Source of the DNA: an uncultured Robinsoniella sp.
GTDB taxonomy: Bacteria; Bacillota; Clostridia; Lachnospirales; Lachnospiraceae
Assembly (NCBI GenBank): GCA_900540475.1
Contig: UQGG01000004.1
Span: 62,001-126,000 of the forward strand
Reading direction: 5' to 3'
Length of the DNA: 64,000 bases
In this document: piece after piece, positions 1-8,718 of the stretch
Layout of the letters: each line of letters opens with the position of its first letter
Position numbering within the stretch: the stretch's first letter is position 1
The notes under the pieces: model-generated
Databases searched by the model: none
What the model was told of the DNA's origin: nothing
Seen by the model: only the letters and a program-made list of their open reading frames with translations
Position numbers and translations under genes: made by a program

Positions 1-1658
1 ATTGTTGATAAACGATGTGCAATCACGAAACTGGTTCTTCCAATCATTACCTTTTTCATTGCATCCTGCAGCATTTTTTCAAGCCTGGTATCCACAGAAG
101 AGGTTGCTTCATCCAGAATTAAAATATCTGGATCCTTTAGAATAGCTCTGGCTATGGTCAGCAGCTGTTTCTCACCCTGGGAAATATTACCGCCTTCTTC
201 ATCGATGACCATATTATAACCGCCGGGCAGTGTCTTGATAAAATGATGCACGTTTGCCGCTTTTGCAGCATCTATGACCTCATCCTTTCTGGCATTCAGC
301 CTTCCATACTTGATATTTTCAAAAATACTGCCTGAGAACAGCCAGGTATCCTGCAATACCATGCCGAAAATGGAACGCAGACTGCTTCGCTTCATCTGGC
401 GGATATCTACACCATCGATTAAAATCCTGCCCTGATTCACATCATAGAAGCGCATAAGCAGATTAATCAATGTTGTTTTTCCAGCACCTGTTGGACCGAC
501 GATTGCAACCATCTGACCGGATTTCACTTCTATATTAAAATCTTTGATAATGGGTTTCTTCCCATATCCAAAATAAACATGATCGAATACTACCTTTCCC
601 TGAACTTCCGGCAGCTCTGTGGCTGGATCTGCTTCTTTTACCTCTTCTTCTTCCCCAAGTATATCAAAGATACGGTCCATTGCTGCAAATGCAGCCTGTA
701 TCTGAGAAGAAAGCTGAGACACCTGTGAAAGGGGGTCATTGATCTGCCAGATATAGCGAATAAATGCCTGCAGATTACCGATTGTAATCCCTCCGCTGAT
801 GGCAAAGACCGATCCCACTACCGCAATGCTTCCAATGGTCAGATAAGTAATCAGAGAGATCAGCGGTGACATGACAGAAGACATAAACTGTGCTTTAAAT
901 GCATGTTTGCGCAGATCTTCATTGATATTCACAAACTCTTCCACCGAAGACTCCTGTTTATTAAAAAATAGTATTTCCTGGAATCCGGTATACATCTCTG
1001 TAATGGTTCCGTTTAATTCCCCCACGGAATTCTGCTGCGCACGAAACTGCTTCTGGCTTTTTCCTACAATAAATCTGGTAACCAGAAGTGCTAAAGGAAT
1101 AATACAGATTGCCATACATGCCATTACCGGCTGTATGGTGAACATCATTGTAATCGCCAGAATCAGTGTAAGAATCCCGCTGATTACCTGGCTGAAACTT
1201 TGCTGCAGTGCTCCGGATACCGTGTCGATATCGTTGGTGATCCGGCTTAAGACATCCCCAAAGCTATTGGTATCAAAATAACGAACCGGGAGTCTTCGTA
1301 TCTTATCCTGTACATCATTTCTCAAATCGTGCATGGCATTCTGTATGGAATCTGTCAGTAAATAAACACTGATGATCTGGGAAAAAGTTTTAATCAGATA
1401 AATTACAGCCAGCAGAATCAGGATTTTCGTGACCACTTCAAAGTGAACGCCTGCATCCGGCAGTTTTTTCAAGATATCCATTGCATCTTTGGAGAGCTGG
1501 GTGGTGATCATACCTTCTACTCTGGGAGCCACCGTCATGGACGCCACAGATACGATAACCATCAGAACTGCACCGATAAATTTCCATTTATAAGGTGTAA
1601 TATACCGATTCATCTGCTTCAGATTTTTCATAAACTTACCTTTTTTATTGCTACTCAT
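1..1658 (-). CDS. ABC exporter subunit, catalytic half (3' end cut by window edge)
   Basis: Membrane-fused ABC exporter half-transporter. The N-terminal part has about six membrane segments and the C-terminal part is the nucleotide-binding domain with Walker A GPTGAGKTT, Walker B ILILDEATSSVD and the switch His in IAHRLSTI. The ABC signature reads ISQGEKQ instead of LSGGQ, which is degenerate. The reading frame is open to base 1, so the last part of the protein is missing. The ATG at 1658 overlaps the stop of the upstream partner gene by 8 bp and its GAGGAGG site lies inside that gene, so the two are translationally coupled. The full Walker B Glu and switch His here complement the defects in the partner, as in known heterodimeric exporters (TM287/288, BmrCD). 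The substrate cannot be told from sequence. Confidence 0.93.
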   Translation of the reverse strand, partial: MSSNKKGKFMKNLKQMNRYITPYKWKFIGAVLMVIVSVASMTVAPRVEGMITTQLSKDAMDILKKLPDAGVHFEVVTKILILLAVIYLIKTFSQIISVYLLTDSIQNAMHDLRNDVQDKIRRLPVRYFDTNSFGDVLSRITNDIDTVSGALQQSFSQVISGILTLILAITMMFTIQPVMACMAICIIPLALLVTRFIVGKSQKQFRAQQNSVGELNGTITEMYTGFQEILFFNKQESSVEEFVNINEDLRKHAFKAQFMSSVMSPLISLITYLTIGSIAVVGSVFAISGGITIGNLQAFIRYIWQINDPLSQVSQLSSQIQAAFAAMDRIFDILGEEEEVKEADPATELPEVQGKVVFDHVYFGYGKKPIIKDFNIEVKSGQMVAIVGPTGAGKTTLINLLMRFYDVNQGRILIDGVDIRQMKRSSLRSIFGMVLQDTWLFSGSIFENIKYGRLNARKDEVIDAAKAANVHHFIKTLPGGYNMVIDEEGGNISQGEKQLLTIARAILKDPDILILDEATSSVDTRLEKMLQDAMKKVMIGRTSFVIAHRLST

Positions 1659-3381
1659 GATCCAATTCCTCCTCACTCAGCTGAGAAGCCGCTATTTCAT
1701 GATAAATCGGACATTCCTTCAAAAGTTGTCTGTGGGTTCCCCTGCCTACAACTTTTCCTTCATTTAATACAATGATGCTGTCGGCATCCATAATACTGGC
1801 TATACGCTGTGCCACTACAAGTACAATTGCATTTCCGGTTTCTTTCTTCAGGTCTTCCCTCAGTTTTGCATCGGTTTTAAAATCCAGCGCCGAAAAGGAA
1901 TCATCAAATATGTAGATTCTTGGCTTTTTTGCCAATGCCCTGGCTATGGAAAGCCTTTGCTTCTGCCCTCCGGACACATTTGTTGCGTTCTCCGTAATAT
2001 TTTCCGAAAATCCGCCTTTCTCCATGATGAAGTCATAAGCCTGGGCAGTTCGAGCCGCCTGCTCCACTTCCTGCATAGTCGCTTCCGGGTTTCCGAAACG
2101 GATATTTTCAGCTATCGTTCCACGAAAAAGCATTGCTTTCTGGGGGATAAATCCAATGGTATTACGCAGACTTTTTAAGTCATATTCCCGAATGTCCGTA
2201 CCGTTCATTGTAATCTTTCCCTCAGTCACATCATATGCTCGGGGTATCAGATTTACCAGGGTGCTTTTTCCGGAACCGGTACTGCCTATAAAAGCGACCT
2301 TTTCCCCTTTCCTGGCTGTAAACGATACATTTTTTAAAACTGCTTCTTCTCCGTCCGGGTAAACAAAGGTCACATGGTCAAAACAGATTTCCTCTACCTC
2401 ATGTTCCAGACGTTTTCCATTGTGGGGATTTTTTACCTTTACTTCCTGTTTGATTACTTTTTCAATCCGTCTTGCACTGACCCGCGCCCTTGGATACATC
2501 ATAAATACCAGGCAGAACAGCATCACGGAAAACATAGCATGAAACAGATAATCCATAAATGCCACCAGCATTCCGATTTCCAGACTTCCTTTGTCAATCA
2601 TTCTGGCTGCGACTGCAAAAATTGCCATTCCAGCTATATTCATTAGCAGGAAAAAGGTTGGCTGTGTCATGGACATCAGCTTAAAAAGCTTTTTGGAATA
2701 TTTCATATACTGGTTATTCTCTTCATTAAAACGCTGCTGCTCATATGCATCGTTATTGAATGCCCTTATTACACGTATTCCACTGAGGTTTTCCTTAGAA
2801 ACACGGTTAATTGCCTCCATTGACAACTGCTGGTTTTCGCTGATGGGTTCCGAAATCTTTGCAACTGCAATGACTCCTAAAATAATGATCGGTACGGTAG
2901 AAATAATAATCAAAGACAAGGGAAGTGATGTGCGCAAAACCAGGCTGAAGCTCACGAATATCATTACCGGTGTCATAAGCGCAGTACGAAACAACACATT
3001 CATGAACATCTGTATCTGGAATGCATCATTATTTGTCCTTGTAATCAGGGAGGCTGCACCAAACTGGTGATATTCACTGTGGGAAAATCCCTGTACTTTC
3101 CGGAACATCTCTGTCCGGATATCACGGGTAATTGCAGTTGACAGATACGCGCAGCAATATCCCAGCAGTATGGTACCCGCGACTCCTAACAGAGATATTA
3201 TCAGTATCACGCCACCCATTTTAAAGATGTAATTTTTGTCTCCTGTTAATACTCCCTGATCAATCATCTTTGCAACAATGGTTGGTATCCCTAGTTCCAC
3301 CAGTGCAAATCCAAAGACAGACAGAATGTTTAATAGAAACATTTTCTTGTAATTTTTAAGATATTTAACAATTAATTTCAT
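1651..3381 (-). CDS. ABC exporter subunit, degenerate-site half
   Basis: 576-residue ABC half-exporter with about six N-terminal membrane segments and a C-terminal ATPase domain. Walker A is GSTGSGKST and the signature VSGGQKQR is canonical, but Walker B is IYIFDDS, with Asp where the catalytic Glu should be, and the switch His is Gln (VVAQR). These two changes are those seen in the degenerate site of heterodimeric exporters, so this protein should pair with the product of the next gene, which supplies the degenerate signature. It starts 45 bp downstream of the asparaginase gene on the same strand with a GGAGA site, so all three may share a transcript. The role is drug, peptide or lipid export; the substrate is unknown. 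Confidence 0.93.
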   Translation of the reverse strand: MKLIVKYLKNYKKMFLLNILSVFGFALVELGIPTIVAKMIDQGVLTGDKNYIFKMGGVILIISLLGVAGTILLGYCCAYLSTAITRDIRTEMFRKVQGFSHSEYHQFGAASLITRTNNDAFQIQMFMNVLFRTALMTPVMIFVSFSLVLRTSLPLSLIIISTVPIIILGVIAVAKISEPISENQQLSMEAINRVSKENLSGIRVIRAFNNDAYEQQRFNEENNQYMKYSKKLFKLMSMTQPTFFLLMNIAGMAIFAVAARMIDKGSLEIGMLVAFMDYLFHAMFSVMLFCLVFMMYPRARVSARRIEKVIKQEVKVKNPHNGKRLEHEVEEICFDHVTFVYPDGEEAVLKNVSFTARKGEKVAFIGSTGSGKSTLVNLIPRAYDVTEGKITMNGTDIREYDLKSLRNTIGFIPQKAMLFRGTIAENIRFGNPEATMQEVEQAARTAQAYDFIMEKGGFSENITENATNVSGGQKQRLSIARALAKKPRIYIFDDSFSALDFKTDAKLREDLKKETGNAIVLVVAQRIASIMDADSIIVLNEGKVVGRGTHRQLLKECPIYHEIAASQLSEEELDHE

Positions 3382-3426
3382 GGGGATTCTTCTCCAATAT
3401 TCTTAGTTTCATTTTGATGCTGCAGG

Positions 3427-4443
3427 TCATGTTGGCAAAACGCCTGGACCTGCCAGGATATCATAATTAATCGTCCTGTAAAATAAAGCTTCTATTTCCT
3501 CCCAGGTTGACAGCTTTTTACCCATAATCCACATAGACTTCGTTACCACTGCCTCCAGATTCATATCCTTCGCTTCCAGATATCGGATTTTTCCTTCCAG
3601 TCTTTTCCCTACTTCATAGACAGATATATGGCTGCCCTCAGACATTACCTGGGTCGTAATAACCAGTACTTTCTCCTGTGGCTGATAGCTGTTCTGGCAT
3701 TTACAAAAAGTATCCAGTAACTGATCCGGAATTCCTCCAACACCAAAACCTTCTATAATAATTACATCATAGAGACGGTATATTTCTTCAATCAGTTCCG
3801 GAGAACTGCAGGGTGTCAGTTTTAGCAGAAACACTTTGGAATTTAAGTTTAAATCAAACTCCGCTTCACCTGCCCTGGGTGCAGTAATATATCGGATCAC
3901 CTGGCTATTGCGTATTACGGCAAGATCTGGAAAATTGATACTGGAAAAGGCCTGATAACTCAGGGTATTCATTTTCTTAGCCCTGGTGCCTGCAATCGCC
4001 CTCTGTCCAAATACCACCTGCACACCATTCGTATCATCCTGGAGCATGTAATGGAAACTGTCCCGGAGATTCATCATAGCATCTGTGGATTCAAAGGAGA
4101 TCGGCTTCTGTGCACCAGTCAAAATCACAGGCTTTCTGGAATTCTGTATCATATAGGACATGGCTGCCGCCGTATATGCCAGAGTATCGGTTCCATGGGC
4201 AATTAAAAATCCATCATAACGATCATAATTTTCCTGAATACAGCGGACCAGTTTACACCAGTACCCATAGTTCATATTGGTGCTGTCAATATTGCAGATC
4301 TCCATAGTATCTACCGTACAAAGGCCCGCAATATCCGGTATATAAGAAAGCAGTTCATCGCCTCCCAGCGCGGGAAGCAGCCCATGCTTGCTTTCCTTGG
4401 ATGCAATGGTACCACCTGTTGTCAGTGTTAAAAATTTCTTCAT
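3427..4443 (-). CDS. ansA: L-asparaginase, type I (cytoplasmic)
   Basis: Hydrolyses L-asparagine to aspartate and ammonia. The N-terminus has the TGGTIAS motif holding the nucleophilic Thr (about residue 12), and the second active-site block is HGTDTLAYTAA with the Thr-Asp pair. About 338 residues with no signal peptide, matching the type I (AnsA-like) family. Start choice: an ATG at 4443 lies 12 bases after GGAGG, and an in-frame TTG at 4452 lies only 3-4 bases after it. I prefer the ATG, but the spacing is not ideal for either. The gene is followed by the ABC exporter. Its leader is unusual: nearly the whole inferred 5' untranslated RNA is an 11-bp repeat array (separate entry). An asparagine synthetase (asnB) lies elsewhere in the window. 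Confidence 0.93.
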   Translation of the reverse strand: MKKFLTLTTGGTIASKESKHGLLPALGGDELLSYIPDIAGLCTVDTMEICNIDSTNMNYGYWCKLVRCIQENYDRYDGFLIAHGTDTLAYTAAAMSYMIQNSRKPVILTGAQKPISFESTDAMMNLRDSFHYMLQDDTNGVQVVFGQRAIAGTRAKKMNTLSYQAFSSINFPDLAVIRNSQVIRYITAPRAGEAEFDLNLNSKVFLLKLTPCSSPELIEEIYRLYDVIIIEGFGVGGIPDQLLDTFCKCQNSYQPQEKVLVITTQVMSEGSHISVYEVGKRLEGKIRYLEAKDMNLEAVVTKSMWIMGKKLSTWEEIEALFYRTINYDILAGPGVLPT

Positions 4444-4478
4444 TTTATGCAAATCCCTCCTGCCCCATTCTATACTGA

Positions 4479-4566
4479 TATCGATGCTTTAAGAATACTC
4501 TATGGATGCTCTATGATTACGCTATCGATGCTCCAATGATGCTCTATGAATACTTTATTGATGCTC
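4479..4566 (-). repeat. Eight tandem 11-bp units in the asparaginase leader
   Basis: Eight consecutive units of exactly 11 bp with plus-strand consensus TATNGATGCTC, starting at 4479, 4490, 4501, 4512, 4523, 4534, 4545 and 4556. The GATGCT core is intact in units 1, 3, 5, 6 and 8; the others carry GAATACT or GATTACGC at that place. On the coding strand the unit reads GAGCATCNATA. The array sits between the inferred promoter (4576-4604) and the asparaginase ribosome site, so it would be transcribed as leader RNA. Unit boundaries were counted base by base; function is unknown. Confidence 0.85.
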
Positions 4567-4575
4567 ATGAAAATC

Positions 4576-4604
4576 AGTATACAATGAAATCTACTTTTTG
4601 TACA
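4576..4604 (-). promoter_or_regulatory. Candidate sigma-A promoter for the asparaginase gene
   Basis: On the minus strand, -35 TGTACA (4599-4604) and -10 TATACT (4576-4581) are separated by 17 bases. Transcription would start near 4569, just before the 11-bp array, giving a leader of about 125 bases. Confidence 0.6.
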
Positions 4605-4665
4605 TGCCAAACATAAGATATTTATAGTACAATTATCCATGTTTTATCAAAATATATGCAAAAAA

Positions 4666-4726
4666 CCAGTATTGAGTTTTTGAAAGCATCCGAACAACGG
4701 TTTTATCTGCTTATCCTCAGTACTGG
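4666..4726 (-). terminator. Terminator of the ketose-epimerase sugar operon
   Basis: Arms of 11 bp at 4666-4676 and 4716-4726 (one G-T pair), with a 39-base loop. The minus strand continues with TTTTTTGC. It lies about 55 bases below the stop of the last operon gene (4780). The long loop is unusual but position and U-run fit a terminator. Confidence 0.6.
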
Positions 4727-4728
4727 TT

Positions 4729-4761
4729 TTTGTTTTTTCTTTGTTTTTTCTTTGTTTTTTC
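4729..4761. repeat. Three exact copies of a T-rich 11-mer
   Basis: The 11-mer TTTGTTTTTTC occurs three times head to tail (4729, 4740, 4751), directly between the operon's last stop codon and its terminator. It looks like slippage-type simple sequence; length variation between strains would be expected. Confidence 0.8.
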
Positions 4762-4779
4762 TTTTGTTATTTTCTATTT

Positions 4780-5559
4780 TTAGGCAATCGTATAGCCGCC
4801 ATCCAGTATCAGATTGGCTCCATTGAACAGACTGGCTGCATCACTTGCCAGATATACTGCACAGGCTGCCACTTCCCCCGGATATCCAAATCGCCTGGAT
4901 GGAATCAACTGCTTAAACGCCTCGCCCTCTTCATTATTCCAATTCATAGATCCCATTGGAGTCAGAATAATGGTAGGGGAAATAGCATTTACCCTCACAT
5001 TATATTTCCCCCATTCCAGAGCTAGCTGTTTCGTTGCCTGGATTAGTCCTGCTTTTGCGGTTCCATATGCAAGATGGCGTTCTAATGCCACTACACCTGC
5101 CTGTGACGCTATATTAATAATGCTTCCGCCACCATTTTTTATCATCGTTTTTCCCACAGACACCGACATGCGTACAGCACCGGTTAAATTCACTGCCATG
5201 GTCAGATCCCAGACATGTTCTGTACTTTCCGCTGCAGCTTCCAGATATCCTACGCCTGCACAGTTTACAAGGACATCAATCTTACCAAATTCTACTGTAG
5301 CTGCCTCCACTGTTTCTGTGATCACTTCCTGACTGGTGATATCTCCGGAACACGACAAAAATCTCTTCCCCATTCCCATTACATATTCCTTCAATTCTAT
5401 GGATTCTTCCAGGTCAAATGCCGTCACATCTGCGCCTTTTCTTGCAAACATCCTGGCGATCTCGAATCCGATGCCGCTGGATGCGCCGGTAATTAATGCA
5501 TGTTTTCCTTCCAATGTAAAGTCTTCATTGATATCACTGTAACATATCTCCTGCTTCAT
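4780..5559 (-). CDS. Short-chain dehydrogenase/reductase (sugar or polyol oxidoreductase)
   Basis: 259-residue classical SDR. The NAD(P)-binding loop is TGASSGIG near residue 25, the NCAG motif is present near residue 110, and the catalytic Tyr and Lys are in AYGTAKAG with the Ser in IINIASQAG. The family oxidises or reduces sugars, polyols and keto acids. It is the last gene of the operon that encodes a ketose 3-epimerase, a PfkB kinase and an RbsABC-like importer, so a sugar, polyol or sugar-acid substrate is inferred. The start is supported by GAGAGGT six bases upstream. The exact substrate and cofactor cannot be read from the sequence. Confidence 0.88.
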   Translation of the reverse strand: MKQEICYSDINEDFTLEGKHALITGASSGIGFEIARMFARKGADVTAFDLEESIELKEYVMGMGKRFLSCSGDITSQEVITETVEAATVEFGKIDVLVNCAGVGYLEAAAESTEHVWDLTMAVNLTGAVRMSVSVGKTMIKNGGGSIINIASQAGVVALERHLAYGTAKAGLIQATKQLALEWGKYNVRVNAISPTIILTPMGSMNWNNEEGEAFKQLIPSRRFGYPGEVAACAVYLASDAASLFNGANLILDGGYTIA

Positions 5560-5590
5560 TCCGATACCTCTCTTTTTTTAATCTTCCCAG

Positions 5591-6616
5591 TCATTCAGCT
5601 ACCTGAATCAGCACCTTTAAACAGCTGTCTTTATGATCCTCAATGTATTGAAAGGCCTTTGCATAGTCAGATAATTCAAACGTATAGGAAATTAACGGTC
5701 TTGTCTGAATCATCCCTGTGTTCATCAGTTCAATCGTATCATCATAATCTTTTTCCACATACATCAGGCTTCCAATCAGCCGCAGTTCTTTATCCTGCAC
5801 CAGGCTCATATTTATTTCGGGACGATTTCCAAATACGCCCACGACTACAATATCATGACCTTTTTTCGACAGCTCTATTGCCTGATTAACGGTGGCTCCA
5901 ATTCCAACACATTCAAAAAATATGTCTGCCGGTTCTCCCTGAAATGCCTCATGGATTGCTGCTGCCATTGATACCTTTCCCGTATTGGCTGTCTTTGAAA
6001 TTCCGCATGCGCCGGCTATTTCCAGCCGGTAATCGGATAAATCCGTAATTAATACCTGCTTGGCTCCTTTCGCAAGCGCTGCCTGTGCTGTCAGATTGCC
6101 AATGGTACCCGCGCCCATTACAACCACGTTTTTCCCACTAATATCTGTACCTCTCTGTACTGCGTGGACACCAACTGCCGCCGGTTCTAAGGTGGCAGCA
6201 ATATCTTTTGGCATTCCCTCCGGTATTTTCTTCACCAAAGAGGCATCGAAGGCAAAATAATCACACGCTGCCCCCGGCGTCTGGCATCCGATTACTTTTA
6301 ATGTATTGCAGATATTGTATCTGCCGCTTTGACATGGTTCGCATTCATGGCAGAATATCTGAGGCATTGCCGTTACGGTCTCTCCTGTCATAATCCCCTT
6401 AACATTCCGCCCGGTCTCCACCACTCTGCCTACGAATTCATGCCCCAGCGTAATCGGGCAGGAAATAAAGGGATGTTTTCCATAATAGGCATGTATATCT
6501 GACCCACAGATTCCGATATAATCTACTTTTATTACAATTTCGTTTTCTTTTGCCACAGGTATTTCTGTTTCTGTAATTACAATCTCCTGTGGATTTGTCA
6601 ATGTTGCGATTCTCAT
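5591..6616 (-). CDS. Zinc-dependent medium-chain dehydrogenase (sorbitol/idonate-type)
   Basis: 341-residue MDR-family alcohol dehydrogenase. The catalytic-zinc region shows GICGSDIH (Cys near residue 37) and GHEFVG (His-Glu near 58). The structural-zinc Cys cluster is CHECEPC followed by a Cys seven residues on. The Rossmann loop is VVMGAGTIG. The pattern resembles the sorbitol, L-idonate and galactitol dehydrogenase group and RspB. It sits between the solute-binding protein gene and the SDR gene of the same operon, so two different dehydrogenases may act in series on the imported carbohydrate. AAGGAG supports the start. Confidence 0.9.
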   Translation of the reverse strand: MRIATLTNPQEIVITETEIPVAKENEIVIKVDYIGICGSDIHAYYGKHPFISCPITLGHEFVGRVVETGRNVKGIMTGETVTAMPQIFCHECEPCQSGRYNICNTLKVIGCQTPGAACDYFAFDASLVKKIPEGMPKDIAATLEPAAVGVHAVQRGTDISGKNVVVMGAGTIGNLTAQAALAKGAKQVLITDLSDYRLEIAGACGISKTANTGKVSMAAAIHEAFQGEPADIFFECVGIGATVNQAIELSKKGHDIVVVGVFGNRPEINMSLVQDKELRLIGSLMYVEKDYDDTIELMNTGMIQTRPLISYTFELSDYAKAFQYIEDHKDSCLKVLIQVAE

Positions 6617-6654
6617 CTTTTCTCCTTTTCGTTTCTGCTATGGTTTCTGCTTTC

Positions 6655-7707
6655 TTATTTGATCTGTCCGTTATCCGTATGAATCTTAATCCATTCATCT
6701 ACATTATTTTCATCAATTAACTGTCCTTCAATCAGGGTTTTTTCGAATTCTTTTTCACCGGAAAGAACTTTGTCAATAATTCCAAATGTCGTTTCAGCCA
6801 TTACCTTTGCATTCTGAACGCAGGTAGCCGTCAGCCCGCCATCCTTGATAGATAACACTGCATCAGCCAGACCGTCCACACCGTAAAAGGTCATATTCTC
6901 TGCTCTTTTGGCATCATTTGCAGCTTCCCACGCCCCCAGAGCCATAGCATCATTCATAGAAACCACTGCATCAATCTGATCATATGCCTGGAGCCAGTCT
7001 TCCATAAAGTTCATACCCTTTGACTTTTCCCAGTCCCCAATCTGCTCATCCAGTATCTCAATATCCGGTCTCGCATCGAACAAGGCCTTTTGAAAACCTT
7101 CTCTCCTGCCAATGGAATGGGAATTGCCGGAGGGACCCAATAAGATCACGACCTTTCCATTCTCTGGAATTTTCTGTGCTGCCACTTCCGCAACAATGGA
7201 CCCCTGTTCTATAGGATCACAGTCTACATTAGATGCATACTGGCTGCCGCCGTCACTCTGGTTGACCATTAAAACTGGTGTTCCATCCTGTATATACTGA
7301 TCTACCACATCTGCCTCTGCATCCGGCTCCAGTGGATGCAGAATAATATAATCGTATCCCTGGGTAACACAGTTCTCCAGATTTGCCAGCTGAGTAGATA
7401 GTGTATTCTTAGAATCCAGAATTGTAAGTGACATATTGGGATATTCTTTCACTGCAATCTGAAGTTCCTGTGCCAGCCAGGCAGCAAAGGTTGCTGACAT
7501 ATCGGTAGGAAGCAGTGCAATTTCAAACTCTCCCTTTGCATCGCTGGCGGCATTAGATACCTCTTCCATAACGGACTCTGCTGTCTCTTTCGCTTCTTCT
7601 TTTTGTGTCTCCGATGCCGAACCATTTGTCTTGTCGCTGCCGCATCCGGACAACATTGCTGCACACATCACCGCTGCTAACATCATGCTTAATACTCTTC
7701 TTTTCAT
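6655..7707 (-). CDS. Sugar-binding lipoprotein of an RbsABC-type importer
   Basis: 350-residue periplasmic-binding-protein-like lipoprotein. The signal peptide ends in the lipobox LSGC (Cys about residue 22), followed by a Ser/Glu-rich linker and then an RbsB/XylF-type two-lobe fold (type 1 sugar-binding). It would be anchored to the outer face of the membrane and deliver sugar to the permease and ATPase encoded just upstream (21-bp gap). AAGGAGG supports the start. The ligand is unknown; operon context suggests a ketose or related monosaccharide or polyol. Confidence 0.93.
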   Translation of the reverse strand: MKRRVLSMMLAAVMCAAMLSGCGSDKTNGSASETQKEEAKETAESVMEEVSNAASDAKGEFEIALLPTDMSATFAAWLAQELQIAVKEYPNMSLTILDSKNTLSTQLANLENCVTQGYDYIILHPLEPDAEADVVDQYIQDGTPVLMVNQSDGGSQYASNVDCDPIEQGSIVAEVAAQKIPENGKVVILLGPSGNSHSIGRREGFQKALFDARPDIEILDEQIGDWEKSKGMNFMEDWLQAYDQIDAVVSMNDAMALGAWEAANDAKRAENMTFYGVDGLADAVLSIKDGGLTATCVQNAKVMAETTFGIIDKVLSGEKEFEKTLIEGQLIDENNVDEWIKIHTDNGQIK

Positions 7708-7728
7708 TTTGATCCTCCTTGATTAAAT

Positions 7729-8718
7729 TTATTTACTACTCTGAGCTAATTCAGAGGTAGTTTCCATTATCTTCATTTTCCGCTTTCCTCTTTTGGAGCG
7801 GATATCAAATAATACTGCAATAATAATTAAAAATCCTTTAATGATCTGCTGGGAATATGACTCTACCCCTAACAGGTTCATAATATTGTTTAAGATACCG
7901 ATAATCAATGAACCAACCAGCGTTCCAAAAGCGGTTCCCACACCCCCGGCAAAACTGGTCCCCCCCACTACCGTAGCCATAATAGCATCTGTCTCATATC
8001 CGGTACCTTCACTGGGTATTCCTGCATTCAGTCTCCCCATCAGGATCATGCCAGCAATGGCTGCAAATACTCCGGAGATAATAAAGGTAATCCACTTTGT
8101 CTTTCTCACCTGAATGCCTGCTGCATTTGCTGCATCCTTATTACCGCCGATTGCATAGATGTATCTTCCAAACTTCGTATACTTTAATAAAAAGTGTGTG
8201 ATCAGACACATCACCGCCATAAATACAACGGTAATTGGAATGAACCCAAATACAGTGCCCTGTCCCAAAATCTTAAAGTCACCAATTTTATAGACGTTAT
8301 TTCCAGCCGTATACAAGCAGATACTGCCAAAAGTTATCGTCTGCATAGCCAGCGTAACGATAAAAGAAGGAAGTCCGAAATGAGCTACAAACAATCCGTT
8401 TAAAGCCCCTACGACGGCACCCAGAAGAAGTCCGAATAAAATTGCCAGGATCAGATTGCCGGTCGCAACATATAAGATACAGGCGTAAGTTCCCGCCATT
8501 CCTGCCAGGCTTCCTATCGAGAGGTCAATTTCCCCGCTGATAATTACCATGCCCTGGGCAAATGAAAGAATCGTTACAATACTTACCTGCTTTAATATGT
8601 TCATCAGATTCGTCGATGTCATGAACTTCGGTGATAAGAAGGAACAGATCACCACCATCACAACTAAGATTAAAAATGTAGAAAATTTCTGTATGTTCGT
8701 TTTTACATTACTTTTCAT
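7729..8718 (-). CDS. RbsC-type sugar ABC transporter permease
   Basis: 329-residue integral membrane protein with eight to ten hydrophobic segments and the family block SGEIDLSIGSLAG near residues 60-75, typical of RbsC, XylH and AraH permeases. It forms the channel of the importer with the two-cassette ATPase encoded upstream; the two genes overlap by 11 bp, which implies coupled translation. The C-terminus is short and basic. GGAGAGG lies just before the ATG. Confidence 0.94.
   Translation of the reverse strand: MKSNVKTNIQKFSTFLILVVMVVICSFLSPKFMTSTNLMNILKQVSIVTILSFAQGMVIISGEIDLSIGSLAGMAGTYACILYVATGNLILAILFGLLLGAVVGALNGLFVAHFGLPSFIVTLAMQTITFGSICLYTAGNNVYKIGDFKILGQGTVFGFIPITVVFMAVMCLITHFLLKYTKFGRYIYAIGGNKDAANAAGIQVRKTKWITFIISGVFAAIAGMILMGRLNAGIPSEGTGYETDAIMATVVGGTSFAGGVGTAFGTLVGSLIIGILNNIMNLLGVESYSQQIIKGFLIIIAVLFDIRSKRGKRKMKIMETTSELAQSSK

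Noticed and set aside
4443..4604. The 11-bp array as a CRISPR
   Set aside because: Units are contiguous without spacers and too short; no cas genes are present.
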